A stretch of 64,000 nt of DNA, taken from NCBI RefSeq assembly GCF_011765465.1, contig NZ_CP050265.1, positions 2,768,425 to 2,832,424 of the forward strand. The letters run 5' to 3'. Under the pieces are notes generated by a model, which was not told the origin of the DNA, searched no databases, and saw only the letters and a list, made by a program, of their open reading frames with translations. Source of the DNA: Erythrobacter sp. (GTDB lineage Bacteria; Pseudomonadota; Alphaproteobacteria; Sphingomonadales; Sphingomonadaceae). Each line of letters begins with the position of its first letter. Positions within the stretch are counted from its first letter, which is position 1. The translations under genes and the position numbers were made by a program. This document shows, piece by piece, positions 17,280-26,197 of this stretch.

Positions 17280-17731
17280 CCTTACGGCATCGGCGCGAGA
17301 GCGGCTAAGGCTCCGCGGCTTTCTAAACCTAGCGCTTCAGGACTTGTTAGCCTGCATACCGGGCTTCCCCCCGTATGGGTTCGCAAACTGCAGTGCGATT
17401 TTCATCCCATCAGGAGTTTCTCGGCCTGGATTGGTATCTTGATCGGCTTGAAACCGAAAACGCTATTCTACGGAACCTGTGAACTCCATGAATATGTGGA
17501 ATCATATTTTGTATCGCAGGTTGCCCGTCTGACACCACATCACAACCTACCCTCGTGACCCTCGGTTGCCTGCTTCGCAAATAAAGGGGCGGCAAGAGTA
17601 ACCCCGCGCTCCGCAACACGCATTTCCCTTGAGGTCAGCAACAGAGGTAGCACGTTGAGCCGTCTGGTACGCCAGTTCACGAATTGAAAACATTCGATAT
17701 GTAACGGGTGAGGGCGACAAAGGAGAAGCCC
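17280..17731. other. 452-base intergenic region without recognised gene
   Basis: No frame with a credible ribosome-binding site and protein-like content was found on either strand. The sequence is mixed in composition. The final part holds an AAGGAG ribosome-binding site for the small secreted protein at 17732 and a short dyad CGAAT...ATTCG around 17681-17697. It may contain the promoter of that gene; no convincing -35/-10 pair was seen. Confidence 0.6.
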
Positions 17732-17941
17732 ATGTTCACATTCGCTGCCGCGGCCATAGGTGCCCTTGCGCTGGTTAGCACCCCGGCTCTTGCCCAGTCT
17801 TTTCCAACTGTTGCCCCGGTCAAGGGAGAAAATGAGATTGGCGGCGGGGCTGGCATCATCGCAGCGACCCTTATCGCAGGCGTCGCTACCATCGGCATTC
17901 TTGCTTTCACCGAAGATGATGACGATCCCGTCAGCCCCTGA
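17732..17941 (+). CDS. Small secreted protein with acidic C-terminal tail (paralogue A)
   Basis: 69 residues from the ATG at 17732, with AAGGAG 7 bases upstream. A clear Sec signal peptide ends at TPALAQ. The mature part has a PVKGENEIGGG segment, then a hydrophobic stretch of about 20 residues (AGIIAATLIAGVATIGIL) and a terminal acidic tail EDDDDPVSP. The same architecture and the matching signature occur in the gene at 18283. The mature peptide would be only ~45 residues and could sit in a membrane with the acidic tail exposed. Function unknown; position suggests association with the exopolysaccharide cluster. Confidence 0.75.
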   Translation: MFTFAAAAIGALALVSTPALAQSFPTVAPVKGENEIGGGAGIIAATLIAGVATIGILAFTEDDDDPVSP

Positions 17942-18282
17942 GGTTTGCAACATTTGAATTGGGAAGCCTCGCCCCGCCGCTGCAGGGCATGTCGAGGAAC
18001 AATTCCTCCATGCTGAACTTTGTCGATTGCCTCCCCTTTTCGCGCTCCGGTTCCGATCGCTTATTCAGACAGCAACCACGACCGTTGATCAGGGGTCTAA
18101 CGTGTTTCGCTGAGGAGCTATCGGAATGAATATGCCATCATGACTTGGCCTCGCAGTGACGCAATTCGAGCGAGTTGCGCGGTTCAGCGCCAAAAAATGC
18201 GAAAGGTTTCATGTCGGCTAACTTGTTAGTAACCCCCACCTCTGCTATAAGGACAAAGAATCGCTCGAAAAGGGGATCAAGA
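17942..18282. other. 341-base intergenic region between paired small genes
   Basis: No gene recognised. Its right end contains a good sigma70-type promoter (18223-18251) and a ribosome-binding site for the next small gene, so the two paralogues are probably transcribed separately. Confidence 0.6.
18223..18251 (+). promoter_or_regulatory. Sigma70-type promoter of small secreted protein B
   Basis: TTGTTA, a 17-base spacer, then TATAAG. Transcription would start near 18258, leaving a leader of about 25 bases with AGGGG before the ATG at 18283. Confidence 0.6.
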
Positions 18283-18501
18283 ATGCGCTTCCAAACCTTC
18301 GCTCTTGCGACCGCTGCAGTGTCGCTTGCTGCGGCTCCCGCCGTTGCACAAACCGCGTTTGAGCGGTCCATCGCTCCTGTAGAAGGCGAGAGCGAACTTG
18401 CCGGTTCGAGCCTCGTTCTCGCCCTCCTCGGCGCTGCCGCTGTGATCGGTGGGATCATCATCATTGCAGACGATGATGATGACAACGCGGTCAGCCCTTA
18501 A
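18283..18501 (+). CDS. Small secreted protein with acidic C-terminal tail (paralogue B)
   Basis: 72 residues. Signal peptide ends at PAVAQ; mature part has APVEGESELAGSS, a hydrophobic stretch (LVLALLGAAAVIGGIIIIA) and an acidic end DDDDDNAVSP. Architecture and the P-V-x-G-E-x-E and D4-x-VSP signatures match the protein at 17732, so the pair arose by duplication. The start is chosen by AGGGG 8 bases upstream and by the signal peptide; an upstream in-frame extension lacks protein-like features. Its own promoter precedes it and a strong intrinsic terminator follows, which implies a short abundant transcript. Confidence 0.78.
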   Translation: MRFQTFALATAAVSLAAAPAVAQTAFERSIAPVEGESELAGSSLVLALLGAAAVIGGIIIIADDDDDNAVSP

Positions 18502-18521
18502 GGCGCTCATAACTTCGAGTG

Positions 18522-18550
18522 AAAAGGGCCCGGTTTCGGGCCCTTTTTTT
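18522..18550 (+). terminator. Intrinsic terminator after small secreted protein B
   Basis: Stem GGGCCCG / CGGGCCC with a four-base loop (GTTT), flanked by A4 and a run of seven T. The A/T flanks extend the pairing. Classic rho-independent terminator, 20 bases after the stop. Confidence 0.92.
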
Positions 18551-18756
18551 GTTAAATTTGCAGTGGCTTACCGCGGAAATGCCTCCGGGAAAAGACACCA
18601 GCCTGTGAACCAACTACGCGTTTGTTGCCCGCTCGCGAACAGCGACGCGCCAATTGTCCAATGTCTCGCCGTTGACCTGAACAATGAAGCTTGCGGCCCG
18701 CATGGTCAGGTTCCGCAACTCCCCTGCCCACGCGCGTCCAATCCAATCAGCTTCGT

Positions 18757-19581
18757 TCAGCTGAGCGCGATATCCGGCGCGTCTTCCTGTTTCATGCCTA
18801 CCACGTGGTATCCGCCGTCGACATGGTGCACCTCGCCGGTCACGCCCGAAGCCAGGTCGGACAGGAAATAGAGCCCGGCCCCGCCCACGTCCTCGATCGT
18901 GACGTTGCGGCGGAGCGGCGCGTTCAGCTCGTTCCACTTGAGGATATAACGGAAATCGCCGATCCCGCTCGCGGCGAGCGTCTTGATCGGGCCGGCGCTG
19001 ATCGCGTTCACCCTTATGCCCGCCGGGCCGAGGTCGTTGGCGAGATATTTCACGCTGGTCTCCAGCGCGGCCTTGGCGACGCCCATAACGTTGTAATGCG
19101 GCACGACCTTTTCCGCCCCGTAATAGGTCAGCGTAAGGATGCTGCCCCCGCCGCTCCCGTCCTCGGCCTTCGGCGGCATCATCGCGGCGGCGCGCTTCGT
19201 CACCGCGACCAGCGAGTAGGCCGAGATGTTCATCGTCATCAGGAAATTGTCGAGGCTCGTGTCGACATATTTGCCCCGCAGCTCGCTCTTGTCGGAAAAG
19301 CCGATCGCGTGAACCACGAAATCGAGCGTGTCCCAGCGCTCGCGCAGCGTCTCGAAAGCGCGGTCGAGCGATTCCATGTCGGCGACATCGCATTCGAAGG
19401 TGAAATCGCTGCCCAGCTTCTCCGCGAGCGGCTTCACGCGCTTCGCAAGCGCCTCGCCCTGGTAGGAAAAGGCGAGCTCCGCCCCCTGTTCGGCCAGCTT
19501 GCTGGCGATGCCCCAGGCCAGCGACTTGTCATTGGCGAGCCCCATTATCAGCCCGCGCTTGCCCCGCATCAGATCGCCCAT
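18757..19581 (-). CDS. fabI: Enoyl-[acyl-carrier-protein] reductase (NADH) FabI
   Basis: 274 residues from ATG 19581 (MGDLMRGKRGLIMG); a start 57 bases upstream is less likely because the added N-terminus is Arg-rich and non-conserved. FabI signatures: GLANDKSLAWGIA for NAD binding, HAIGFSDKSELRG, and the catalytic Tyr-x6-Tyr...Lys arrangement TYYGAEKVVPHYNVMGVAKAALE. Catalyses the last step of each type II fatty-acid elongation cycle; target of triclosan and diazaborines in the family. Separated by 7 bases from the YihY gene upstream on the same strand, so possibly in an operon with it and the DnaJ-like gene. Confidence 0.95.
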   Translation of the reverse strand: MGDLMRGKRGLIMGLANDKSLAWGIASKLAEQGAELAFSYQGEALAKRVKPLAEKLGSDFTFECDVADMESLDRAFETLRERWDTLDFVVHAIGFSDKSELRGKYVDTSLDNFLMTMNISAYSLVAVTKRAAAMMPPKAEDGSGGGSILTLTYYGAEKVVPHYNVMGVAKAALETSVKYLANDLGPAGIRVNAISAGPIKTLAASGIGDFRYILKWNELNAPLRRNVTIEDVGGAGLYFLSDLASGVTGEVHHVDGGYHVVGMKQEDAPDIALS

Positions 19582-19588
19582 CTCCGTC

Positions 19589-20626
19589 TCACTCCTCCGT
19601 CTGCGCCGGGCCCGTTTCGTCTCCGGCAGGCTCGTCACCGGTCGCTTCCGGCTCCGCCAGCGCCGCGTTCAGTTCCGCCCCGATAACGAGCCCCAGCCCG
19701 ACGAGCCAGAAAAAGAACAAGGCGACGATGATCCCGGCAAGGCTGCCATAGGTCAGGTCATAGGCGAAGAAGCTCGACAGGATCGGCGGCAGCGCGGTCG
19801 TCACGCCAAGCCACCACGCCGCGGTGAACAGCGCCCCGGGCCATTTCGGGTATGCCTTCGCGCGGTATTCGTGCGGCGTCAGGCTGTAGAACAGGAGGTA
19901 GAGCGAAAGGGCCAGTCCTATCGCGGGCACGATCCGCGACAGCCGCAGCGTCCCGATGAGTTGCGAGAGCTGCGGCAGGCTCGCATCGATCACCGCCTGC
20001 GCGGTCCCGATGACGACCTGTGCGAAAAGCGAAATCAGCAGCAGCACCACGGCACCGAGGATGATCCCGGCGGAAAACAGGCGGTATTTCCAGAAGGCGT
20101 GGATCGCTTTCGTGCCATAGGCGCGGCGCAGGATGTCGCGAATCGTCTCGACCAGGCTCGAGACGGTCCACAGCGCGACGATCGCCCCGAGCCACAAAAG
20201 CCAGCCCGAACGCGCTTCGACGATGTTCGCCGCGACGGGGCGGATCGTGTCGGAGACGGTCGGCGGCAGCGTCACCAGAACCGCCGCGATCATCTGCGAG
20301 GTCCGCTCCGCCCCGCCGACCAGCTGGAACACCGCCGCGCCGAGGATGAAGAAGGGAAAGATCGCCAGCATCGAGAGATAGGCGAGGTTGCCGGCATGGA
20401 TGAATCCGTCCTGGTAGGTGCCCACCAGCGTTCGCTTCGTCACTTCGAAGGTGCGCGTGCCCGGTCCGACCCGGCGCGCGATCACACGCCGCAGGCCGGG
20501 GGACGGCTCTTCCGGACGGGGCGTGCGCGAGGCGTGGCGGCGCGCCTCCGGCGAAAGCGAGCGGATCTCGCGCTCCTCGGCGGGGGGAAGCTTCGAAGAG
20601 CGCAGGGAGGAGGTCTGCCCCGCCAC
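19589..20626 (-). CDS. YihY/BrkB-family inner-membrane protein
   Basis: 345 residues from a GTG at 20626, four bases after the stop of the DnaJ-like gene; in-frame ATGs at 20677 and 20707 would overlap that gene, so the start is uncertain. A hydrophilic basic N-terminus (~75 residues) is followed by six membrane segments typical of the family: LAYLSMLAIFPFFILGAAVF, SGWLLWLGAIVALWTVSSLV, LFSAGIILGAVVLLLISLF, IVPAIGLALSLYLLFYSL, and two more including IIVALFFFWLVGLGLVIGAE. The family was once called ribonuclease BN-like, but that activity is not supported. The C-terminus is acidic. Function unclear; some homologues are virulence- or envelope-linked. Confidence 0.85.
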   Translation of the reverse strand: MAGQTSSLRSSKLPPAEEREIRSLSPEARRHASRTPRPEEPSPGLRRVIARRVGPGTRTFEVTKRTLVGTYQDGFIHAGNLAYLSMLAIFPFFILGAAVFQLVGGAERTSQMIAAVLVTLPPTVSDTIRPVAANIVEARSGWLLWLGAIVALWTVSSLVETIRDILRRAYGTKAIHAFWKYRLFSAGIILGAVVLLLISLFAQVVIGTAQAVIDASLPQLSQLIGTLRLSRIVPAIGLALSLYLLFYSLTPHEYRAKAYPKWPGALFTAAWWLGVTTALPPILSSFFAYDLTYGSLAGIIVALFFFWLVGLGLVIGAELNAALAEPEATGDEPAGDETGPAQTEE

Positions 20627-20630
20627 CCGG

Positions 20631-21620
20631 TCAGAGCCCGAATTTCTCGCGCGGCTTCGAGGTGTCGACCCAGCCATCGAGCCGCTTTTCAAGCTCCGAC
20701 ACGTCATCGGGCAGCTGGATTTCCAGCGTTACCAGCTGGTCGCCGCGAGCGGGCTTATCGCCGGCCATTTCGCCCTTTTTCGTCCAGCCCTTGCCTTTCA
20801 GCCGCATCACCGTGCCGCCATTGGTCCCCGGCTGGATCGTGAGCATTACCGGGCCGTCGACGGTCGGGCACTTGACCTTGCCCCCGCGCACTGCCTCGCC
20901 CAGCGTGATCGGCAGGTCCATGCGGATATTGTCGCCTTCGCGGCGAAAGAAGGGGTGCGGGCCGACCTCGACCGTGACGATCCCGTCGCCGTCGCCGCCC
21001 GGCCCGGAATGGCCTTTGCCCTTGAGCCGCATCTGCGTTCCCGTCTCGACTCCGGCGGGCAGCTTGAGGCTGATCGCCTTGCCGTCGGCCAGCGTTATGC
21101 GCTGATCGCGGCCCGCGGCGGCATCGGTAAAAGGCACGGCGAGGCGATAATGGATGTCGGCCCCGCGCTTGGGCGGCGGAGGCGGCGGGCGTTGCCCGAA
21201 CCCGCGCGGGCCTGCGCCGGCGCGCGAGCGGCCACCGCCGAACAGCCCTTCGAACAGGTCGCTGAGATCGAGGTCCTCCGCGCCCATCCCGCCGGCCCCC
21301 TGGTCGCGATAGCCGCCGCGCGCACCTCCGGGCCCGTAGTTCCCGCGAAAGCCGCGCGCACCGCCGCCACCGCCCATGCCGGCGAAGGGGTTGAGTGGAT
21401 TGCCCTCGGCATCGATCTCGCCCCGGTCGAATCGCGCCCGCTTGTCCTTGTCGGAAAGCAGGTCATACGCCTTGGTCACGTCCGAAAAGCGCTCGGCGGC
21501 TGTCGGGTTGTCCTTGTTGCGATCGGGATGGAGTTCCTTGGCGAGCTTGCGATAGGCGCTCTTGATCTCCTTTTCGGAGGCGGTGCGCGCTACACCAAGT
21601 GTGCGGTAAGGGTCGGACAT
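20631..21620 (-). CDS. DnaJ-family (CbpA-type) co-chaperone without zinc finger
   Basis: 329 residues. N-terminal J domain (residues 1-70) with the HPD motif in KELHPDRN, followed by a Gly/Arg-rich linker (residues ~85-150), then the DnaJ C-terminal peptide-binding domains (RLAVPFTDAAAGRDQRITL, GTQMRLKGKGHSG, PFFRREGDNIRMDLPI, GTVMRLKGKG). No CxxCxGxG zinc-finger repeats, so it is a type B co-chaperone like CbpA/DjlA-B rather than DnaJ itself. It stimulates DnaK ATPase and delivers clients. A poly-Pro stretch follows the linker. Divergent from pdxH with a 250-base GC-rich gap. Confidence 0.92.
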   Translation of the reverse strand: MSDPYRTLGVARTASEKEIKSAYRKLAKELHPDRNKDNPTAAERFSDVTKAYDLLSDKDKRARFDRGEIDAEGNPLNPFAGMGGGGGARGFRGNYGPGGARGGYRDQGAGGMGAEDLDLSDLFEGLFGGGRSRAGAGPRGFGQRPPPPPPKRGADIHYRLAVPFTDAAAGRDQRITLADGKAISLKLPAGVETGTQMRLKGKGHSGPGGDGDGIVTVEVGPHPFFRREGDNIRMDLPITLGEAVRGGKVKCPTVDGPVMLTIQPGTNGGTVMRLKGKGWTKKGEMAGDKPARGDQLVTLEIQLPDDVSELEKRLDGWVDTSKPREKFGL

Positions 21621-21872
21621 AGCGTGTTAGCTAGGTGCAACAGCGAGGCCGCGCAAGTTTGCGCGCGATGCAAGTTGCGGATGTTCGGGCAGGGGACGGC
21701 TCCCCCTTTCGCCCGCGGCGCGCCCGGCCTAAGGCCGGCTCCGCAGCCCGCCGGGCCCCGACCTGCGCGACGCCGTGCCCGTGGAACCGCTCCACGGGCC
21801 GCGGATTTCCTGTCCGGGGTCGCGCGCGATGCGGCTCTTGCCTTCCATACCAACAGATTGCCGGAACCATCG

Positions 21873-22550
21873 ATGACCACTCCCGACACCCTCGACGATG
21901 CCCAGCTCGCCGACAGCGAGATTCCCTCCGGCGCCGATCCCTTCGTCCTGTTCGCGCAGTGGCTGGCCGAAGCCCAGGAAAGCGAAGTGAACGATCCCAA
22001 CGCGATGGCGCTCGCCACTGCCACGCCGGACGGCGCGCCGTCCGTGCGGATGGTGCTCTTGAAGGGCCACGGGGCCAAGGAAGGCGCGGATTACGGCGTG
22101 ATCGGCGGCGGCTTCACCTTCTTCACCAATGCCGGCAGCCGCAAGGGCGGGGAGATCCGGGCCAATATGCAGGCTTCGCTCCTGTTCCACTGGAAAAGCC
22201 TGCGCCGCCAGGTCCGCATCGAAGGCCCGCTGATCGAAGTCTCTCCGACACGCGCCGATGCCTATTTCCACTCGCGCCCCTACAAGAGCCAGGTCGGCTC
22301 GGCGGCGAGCGACCAGTCGCGTCCGCTCGACACGCGCCAGACCTATATCGACCGGGTGAAGGCGATCTGGGAGGAGCACGAGGCGGCGGGCCAGGTTCCG
22401 CGCCCGCCGGAATGGACCGGCTTCACCCTCTCGCCGCAGCGGATCGAGTTCTGGCGCGATCGCGACAACCGGCTCCACGACCGCCGCCTTTTCACCCTGT
22501 CGGGCGCGGGCGATGCGCTCGGCTGGACCGACACGCTCCTTTATCCGTGA
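21873..22550 (+). CDS. pdxH: Pyridoxamine 5'-phosphate oxidase
   Basis: 225 residues from ATG 21873 (MTTPDTLDDAQLAD); long upstream open frame is antisense to the DnaJ-like gene and rejected. FMN-dependent oxidase of pyridoxine/pyridoxamine 5'-phosphate to PLP. Visible family signatures: DPNAMALATATPDGAPSVRMVLLKG near residue 45, FFTNAGSRKGGEI and NMQASLLFHWKSLRRQVRIEG for FMN binding, SRPYKSQVGSAASDQSRPL, and the C-terminal signature EFWRDRDNRLHDRRLF. Ten bases before the PhzF-family gene, so probably co-transcribed with it. Confidence 0.96.
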   Translation: MTTPDTLDDAQLADSEIPSGADPFVLFAQWLAEAQESEVNDPNAMALATATPDGAPSVRMVLLKGHGAKEGADYGVIGGGFTFFTNAGSRKGGEIRANMQASLLFHWKSLRRQVRIEGPLIEVSPTRADAYFHSRPYKSQVGSAASDQSRPLDTRQTYIDRVKAIWEEHEAAGQVPRPPEWTGFTLSPQRIEFWRDRDNRLHDRRLFTLSGAGDALGWTDTLLYP

Positions 22551-22560
22551 GGCAACGCGC

Positions 22561-23391
22561 ATGACCGACACGATCCCCTACTGGCACGTCGATGCCTTTG
22601 CCGCGCAGCCCTTTGCCGGGAACCAGGCCGCCGTCATGGTGCTCGACGAATGGCTGCCCGACGAGGTGCTCCAGCAGATCGGCGAGGAAAACAACTTCGC
22701 CGAGACCGCTTTCGTCGTGCGGGACCGGAGCGGCGAGGCGGACTGGGAGCTGCGCTGGTTCACGCCGACCGACGAAGTCGCGCTGTGCGGCCATGCGACG
22801 CTGGCGAGCGGGCACGTCCTCCTGTCCGACCCGGAGCGGTTCGGGCACGACCGCCGCGTCACTTTCCGCACCCGCAGGGCGGGTATTCTCGAGGTGGTCA
22901 AGGCCGACGCAGGCTACGAACTCGCGCTGCCCGTCACGCTGGTCGAGCGCGCCTCGCACCCCGACCTTCTCGGCGCGATAGGCTTTCGCGGGGAGGTGTT
23001 CCTCTCTTGGTACGGGGCCGAGCAGACCGCGATCGTCGCGATGCAGTCCGAAGCCGAAATCCGCGGGCTCGCCCCCGACATGACGGCCCTGCGCGGGATC
23101 GACCTCATGGCGATCTGCACCGCGCCCGCCGACGAGGGCAGCGATTACGACGTGGTCAGCCGCGTTTTCGTGCCCGCATGGGGCGTCGACGAGGACAGCG
23201 TGACCGGCAGCGCCCACGCCGCGCTCGCCCCGTTCTGGGCCGAACGGCTGGGCAAGCTCGAAATGCGCGCGCACCAGGCTTCGAGCCGCGGGGGCGACCT
23301 CACCATGCGGCTCGAAGGCGAAGGCAAGGACCAGCGCGCCTGGCTCGGCGGGCCTTGTGTCACGGTCGTCGAGGGCGCGTTCCGGCTCTAA
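22561..23391 (+). CDS. PhzF-family isomerase-like protein
   Basis: 276 residues, two-lobed diaminopimelate-epimerase-like fold. Signatures: HVDAFAAQPFAGNQAAVMVL at the N-terminus, the catalytic-type Glu in EENNFAETAF (Glu at about residue 45), WFTPTDEVALCGHATLASGHVL and the second-lobe DEDSVTGSAHAALAPFW. The family includes PhzF and many uncharacterised isomerases; no phenazine genes are in the window, so phenazine synthesis is unlikely. Converges with the serine hydrolase gene, overlapping it by four bases (23388-23391). Confidence 0.9.
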   Translation: MTDTIPYWHVDAFAAQPFAGNQAAVMVLDEWLPDEVLQQIGEENNFAETAFVVRDRSGEADWELRWFTPTDEVALCGHATLASGHVLLSDPERFGHDRRVTFRTRRAGILEVVKADAGYELALPVTLVERASHPDLLGAIGFRGEVFLSWYGAEQTAIVAMQSEAEIRGLAPDMTALRGIDLMAICTAPADEGSDYDVVSRVFVPAWGVDEDSVTGSAHAALAPFWAERLGKLEMRAHQASSRGGDLTMRLEGEGKDQRAWLGGPCVTVVEGAFRL

Positions 23392-24530
23392 CGTTCGGGA
23401 TAAAGCTCGATCACGTCGGCCGCCTGCTGGAGCATGGCGCGGCGCTGCTCGGCGTCCGAATGGCCCAGCCGCACGACTGTCAGCCGCCGGTCGGGGGCGA
23501 CGAGGACATATTGCCCCATATGCCCGATCAGCGAGAAGAGCTCGTCGGAGGCGCGGTCGGGGAACAGCGGGTGCGGGAATTCGAGCCCTTCGACCGGGCG
23601 GTTGAGCCACGTTTGCAGGCCGTAATGCGGGCTCTTCGGGCTGGGGGTCGTCATCGCCTCAACCCAGCGGCTCGGCACGAGCTGCTCCCCGCCCGGCGCG
23701 CGGCCCCGGCGGCGCAGGAACTCGCCGAATTTCGCCCAGTCGCGCGCGGTCGCGTGCATCAGGCTCCCGCCGATCAGCGTGCCGGACGCATCGAATTCGG
23801 GGACCATCGAGGTCATGCCCAGAGGGCCGAAAAGCCGCGCTTCGAGGAAATCGGCCACGGCCTTGCGGCGCGCCTCGGGATCGTTGCTGTCGGTCAGCGC
23901 GTTCGCCGCGATATCGGCAAGGATCACGGTCGTGTTCGACGAATATTCGAACCGCTCTCCGGGCTCCGCCTCGAGCGGTTGTTCCTTGGCCCATTTCGCC
24001 ATGTCGTCGCGCCCGTCGAGGAACAGCATCCGGACCTCGGAGGATTCGTAGGGCGGATCGCCCGATTCGGTGTGTCGCAGGCCGGAGCGCATCTGCAGCA
24101 GGTGGCGAAGCGTGATCCCCGCACGCGGATCGCCCGGGCGCTGCCACAGTTCCACGGGCGCGGGCTCGTCGAGCGCGAGCAGGCCGTCGGCGACCAGCAT
24201 CCCGATCATCACCGCGGTCACCGTCTTCGCCATCGACCAGCTGACGAAGCGCGTCTCGGCGTCGTAGTCTTGCCCATAGCGTTCGGCGGCGAGTTCGCCG
24301 TTTGCCATTACAACGACCGCGCGCGTCTCACCGAGCCCGTCCATCATAAAAAGATCGTCGATCTCGCGGGCGAGCTGCTCCCTCGGCGCGCCCGCCTTGT
24401 CGGTCACGGCGGCGCGCGACTCGTCGGTCAGCGGCGCGGGCGAGGGCGGCGCGGAGGCTCCGCAGGCGGCGAGAAGAAGGGCTGGCGCGAGGCAGGCGGC
24501 GCGCCTAACAGGCTGGTCTCGAAACATCAT
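23388..24530 (-). CDS. Serine hydrolase lipoprotein (class C beta-lactamase/esterase superfamily)
   Basis: 380 residues from the ATG at 24530 (a second ATG follows directly). The lipoprotein signal ends LLLAACGAS with Cys at residue 23, so it is likely an envelope protein. The nucleophile motif Ser-x-x-Lys is SMAK at 99-102, the second motif is YSSN (FEYSSNTTVILADI), and GHMGQYV occupies the usual third-motif region. Such proteins range from esterases to D-amino-acid peptidases; clinical beta-lactamase activity should not be assumed. Divergent from the small membrane protein at 24566, sharing a 35-base gap. Confidence 0.88.
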   Translation of the reverse strand: MMFRDQPVRRAACLAPALLLAACGASAPPSPAPLTDESRAAVTDKAGAPREQLAREIDDLFMMDGLGETRAVVVMANGELAAERYGQDYDAETRFVSWSMAKTVTAVMIGMLVADGLLALDEPAPVELWQRPGDPRAGITLRHLLQMRSGLRHTESGDPPYESSEVRMLFLDGRDDMAKWAKEQPLEAEPGERFEYSSNTTVILADIAANALTDSNDPEARRKAVADFLEARLFGPLGMTSMVPEFDASGTLIGGSLMHATARDWAKFGEFLRRRGRAPGGEQLVPSRWVEAMTTPSPKSPHYGLQTWLNRPVEGLEFPHPLFPDRASDELFSLIGHMGQYVLVAPDRRLTVVRLGHSDAEQRRAMLQQAADVIELYPER

Positions 24531-24565
24531 CGCGCTCCCAATCCCCGAACCGGTCAGGCTTGGCA

Positions 24566-24907
24566 ATGTCAAATTCGAAACGCTCTCTCGCATCGCGCCT
24601 CGGCGTGTGGTTCCTGCTGCTGGTGGTCGGCGGAGTTGCCGCCGCCGCGCTCGCCTATCGCGAACCGATCGAAGGCTATGCCGAAGTCGGGACCGCCTAT
24701 GCTGCGCGGGTCGCCTGCTCATGCCGCTTCGTGGCCGGGCGGAGCCTCGAGGACTGCGCCAAGGACAAGCTCGCAGGCATGGAACTGGTCACGCTGGTCG
24801 ACGACGAGCGGGCGAAAAGCGTCACCGCGCGCTTCCCGCTCGTAACCGACACCACGGCGACCTACCGCGAAGGCTATGGCTGCGTGCTGGAGCCCTGGGA
24901 GGGCTGA
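24566..24907 (+). CDS. Small membrane-anchored hypothetical protein
   Basis: 113 residues from ATG 24566; a TTG six bases upstream is also in frame. N-terminal basic stretch then a hydrophobic anchor (residues ~13-32, LGVWFLLLVVGGVAAAALAY). The exported part contains clustered Cys (ARVACSCRFVAGRSLEDCAKDKL and GYGCVLEPWEG), suggesting disulfides or metal binding. Function not recognised. It is divergent from the lipoprotein serine hydrolase and convergent with mnmA, three bases from its stop; co-function with the hydrolase is possible. Confidence 0.75.
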   Translation: MSNSKRSLASRLGVWFLLLVVGGVAAAALAYREPIEGYAEVGTAYAARVACSCRFVAGRSLEDCAKDKLAGMELVTLVDDERAKSVTARFPLVTDTTATYREGYGCVLEPWEG

Positions 24908-24910
24908 GTT

Positions 24911-26080
24911 TTAGGCGCGCACGGCTTCGGTCGCATCGATCCAGCCGCCGCCGACAACCCGCTCGCCGGCATAGATTACCGCCGCCTGTCCGGGCGCGAC
25001 GCCGTATTCGGGCTGGGCGAAGCGGATGCGGATGGAGTTGCCGTTCCCCATCGCGCCTTCGATCGTCACGGGAACCGGCTTCGCCATCGAGCGGACCTTG
25101 GCGGTCAGGCCCTCGGCCGGCACGTCGCCGATCGCGTTCGTCTCGATAACCTCGGCGCTGGTCACAGCGAGCATCCGCTTCGGCCCGACGCGGACCTCGC
25201 GGCTCTCGGCATCGACGCCGATGACATAGAGCGGTTCGGGCTGGCCGCCTATGGCGAGACCCTTGCGCTGGCCGACGGTGAAATGGACGATGCCCTGATG
25301 CTCGCCCAGCTTCTCGCCCGTGGCGGCGTGGACGATGTCGCCCGGCGTGCCGCCCTCGGGGCGCAGCTTGGTGACGATCTTCGCATAATCGCCGTCGGGG
25401 ACGAAGCAGATGTCCTGGCTGTCGGGCTTGGCCGCGTTCCTCAGCCCCGCCACCTCGGCCAGCTCGCGCACCTGCGTCTTGGGCAGGCCGCCGAGCGGGA
25501 AGCGAATGTAGTCGAGCTGCGCCTGCGTCGTCGCGTAGAGGAAATAGGACTGGTCGCGCGCCGGGTCCAGCGCGCGGTAGAGATGCGGGCCGCCCTCGGC
25601 AGGCACGCGGCGGACATAATGCCCGGTGGCGAGGCAGTCCGCGCCCAGCTCGCGCGCCATGCGGAACAGGTCGGTGAACTTCGGCCCCATGTTGCATCGG
25701 ATGCAGGGCACCGGTGTGCGCCCGGCGAGGTATTCGTCGGCGAACTGGTCGACCACATCTTCGCGAAAGGCGCTTTCATGATCGAACACGTAATGCGCGA
25801 TGCCGAGCCGATCGGCCACCGCGCGCGCATCGGAAATGTCGTCGCCCGCGCAGCACGCGCCCTTGCGCCCGGTCGCCGCGCCATAGTCGTAAAGCTGGAG
25901 CGTGATGCCGATCACTTCCGCCCCGCTGGCCGAAGCCAGGGCGGCGACGACCGACGAATCGACCCCGCCGCTCATCGCCACGACGATGCGGCTTTCGGCC
26001 GCCGGGCGGGGCAGGTCGAACAGCGAAGCGGCGTCGAGCCCTGCAAGCGGGCCGGCATCGAGGCGAGTGGCGGTGTCCAT
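24911..26080 (-). CDS. mnmA: tRNA-specific 2-thiouridylase MnmA
   Basis: 389 residues from ATG 26080; an in-frame ATG eight codons earlier is possible. P-loop SGGVDSS for ATP pyrophosphatase activity near residue 38, the catalytic Cys in [11 protein letters not shown], the tRNA/ATP motif ATGHYVRR, and the second Cys in [13 protein letters not shown]; both active Cys are present. An additional CCAGDD near residue 75 is typical of the family. Catalyses 2-thiolation of U34 in tRNA-Lys, -Glu and -Gln. No neighbouring tRNA-modification genes. Confidence 0.96.
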   Translation of the reverse strand: MDTATRLDAGPLAGLDAASLFDLPRPAAESRIVVAMSGGVDSSVVAALASASGAEVIGITLQLYDYGAATGRKGACCAGDDISDARAVADRLGIAHYVFDHESAFREDVVDQFADEYLAGRTPVPCIRCNMGPKFTDLFRMARELGADCLATGHYVRRVPAEGGPHLYRALDPARDQSYFLYATTQAQLDYIRFPLGGLPKTQVRELAEVAGLRNAAKPDSQDICFVPDGDYAKIVTKLRPEGGTPGDIVHAATGEKLGEHQGIVHFTVGQRKGLAIGGQPEPLYVIGVDAESREVRVGPKRMLAVTSAEVIETNAIGDVPAEGLTAKVRSMAKPVPVTIEGAMGNGNSIRIRFAQPEYGVAPGQAAVIYAGERVVGGGWIDATEAVRA

Positions 26081-26197
26081 GGAAACGCGGGCGCATATAG
26101 TCACACGGCGCGTCTTTCGCCACCCCCGGCCGCGCTTCGCGCCGCGCGCCCTGCGCCGAGCGAGGTTATGAGATCGACAAGCGGTATTCCTAAGCGC

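Noticed and set aside
18614..18756. Minus-strand frame beyond the fabI stop with fairly protein-like content
   Set aside because: About 48 codons with no clear ribosome-binding site, overlapping no known domain. It might be a remnant or a micropeptide (ATG near 18700), but support is too weak to list.
20418..21872. Long plus-strand extension in front of pdxH
   Set aside because: Lies opposite the YihY and DnaJ-like genes, and its sequence is not protein-like; the real pdxH begins at 21873.
22561..23391. Phenazine biosynthesis
   Set aside because: PhzF-family membership is broad and no other phz gene is present.
23388..24530. Antibiotic-resistance beta-lactamase
   Set aside because: The serine-hydrolase superfamily signature and lipoprotein signal do not identify resistance function; esterase or peptidase is at least as likely.
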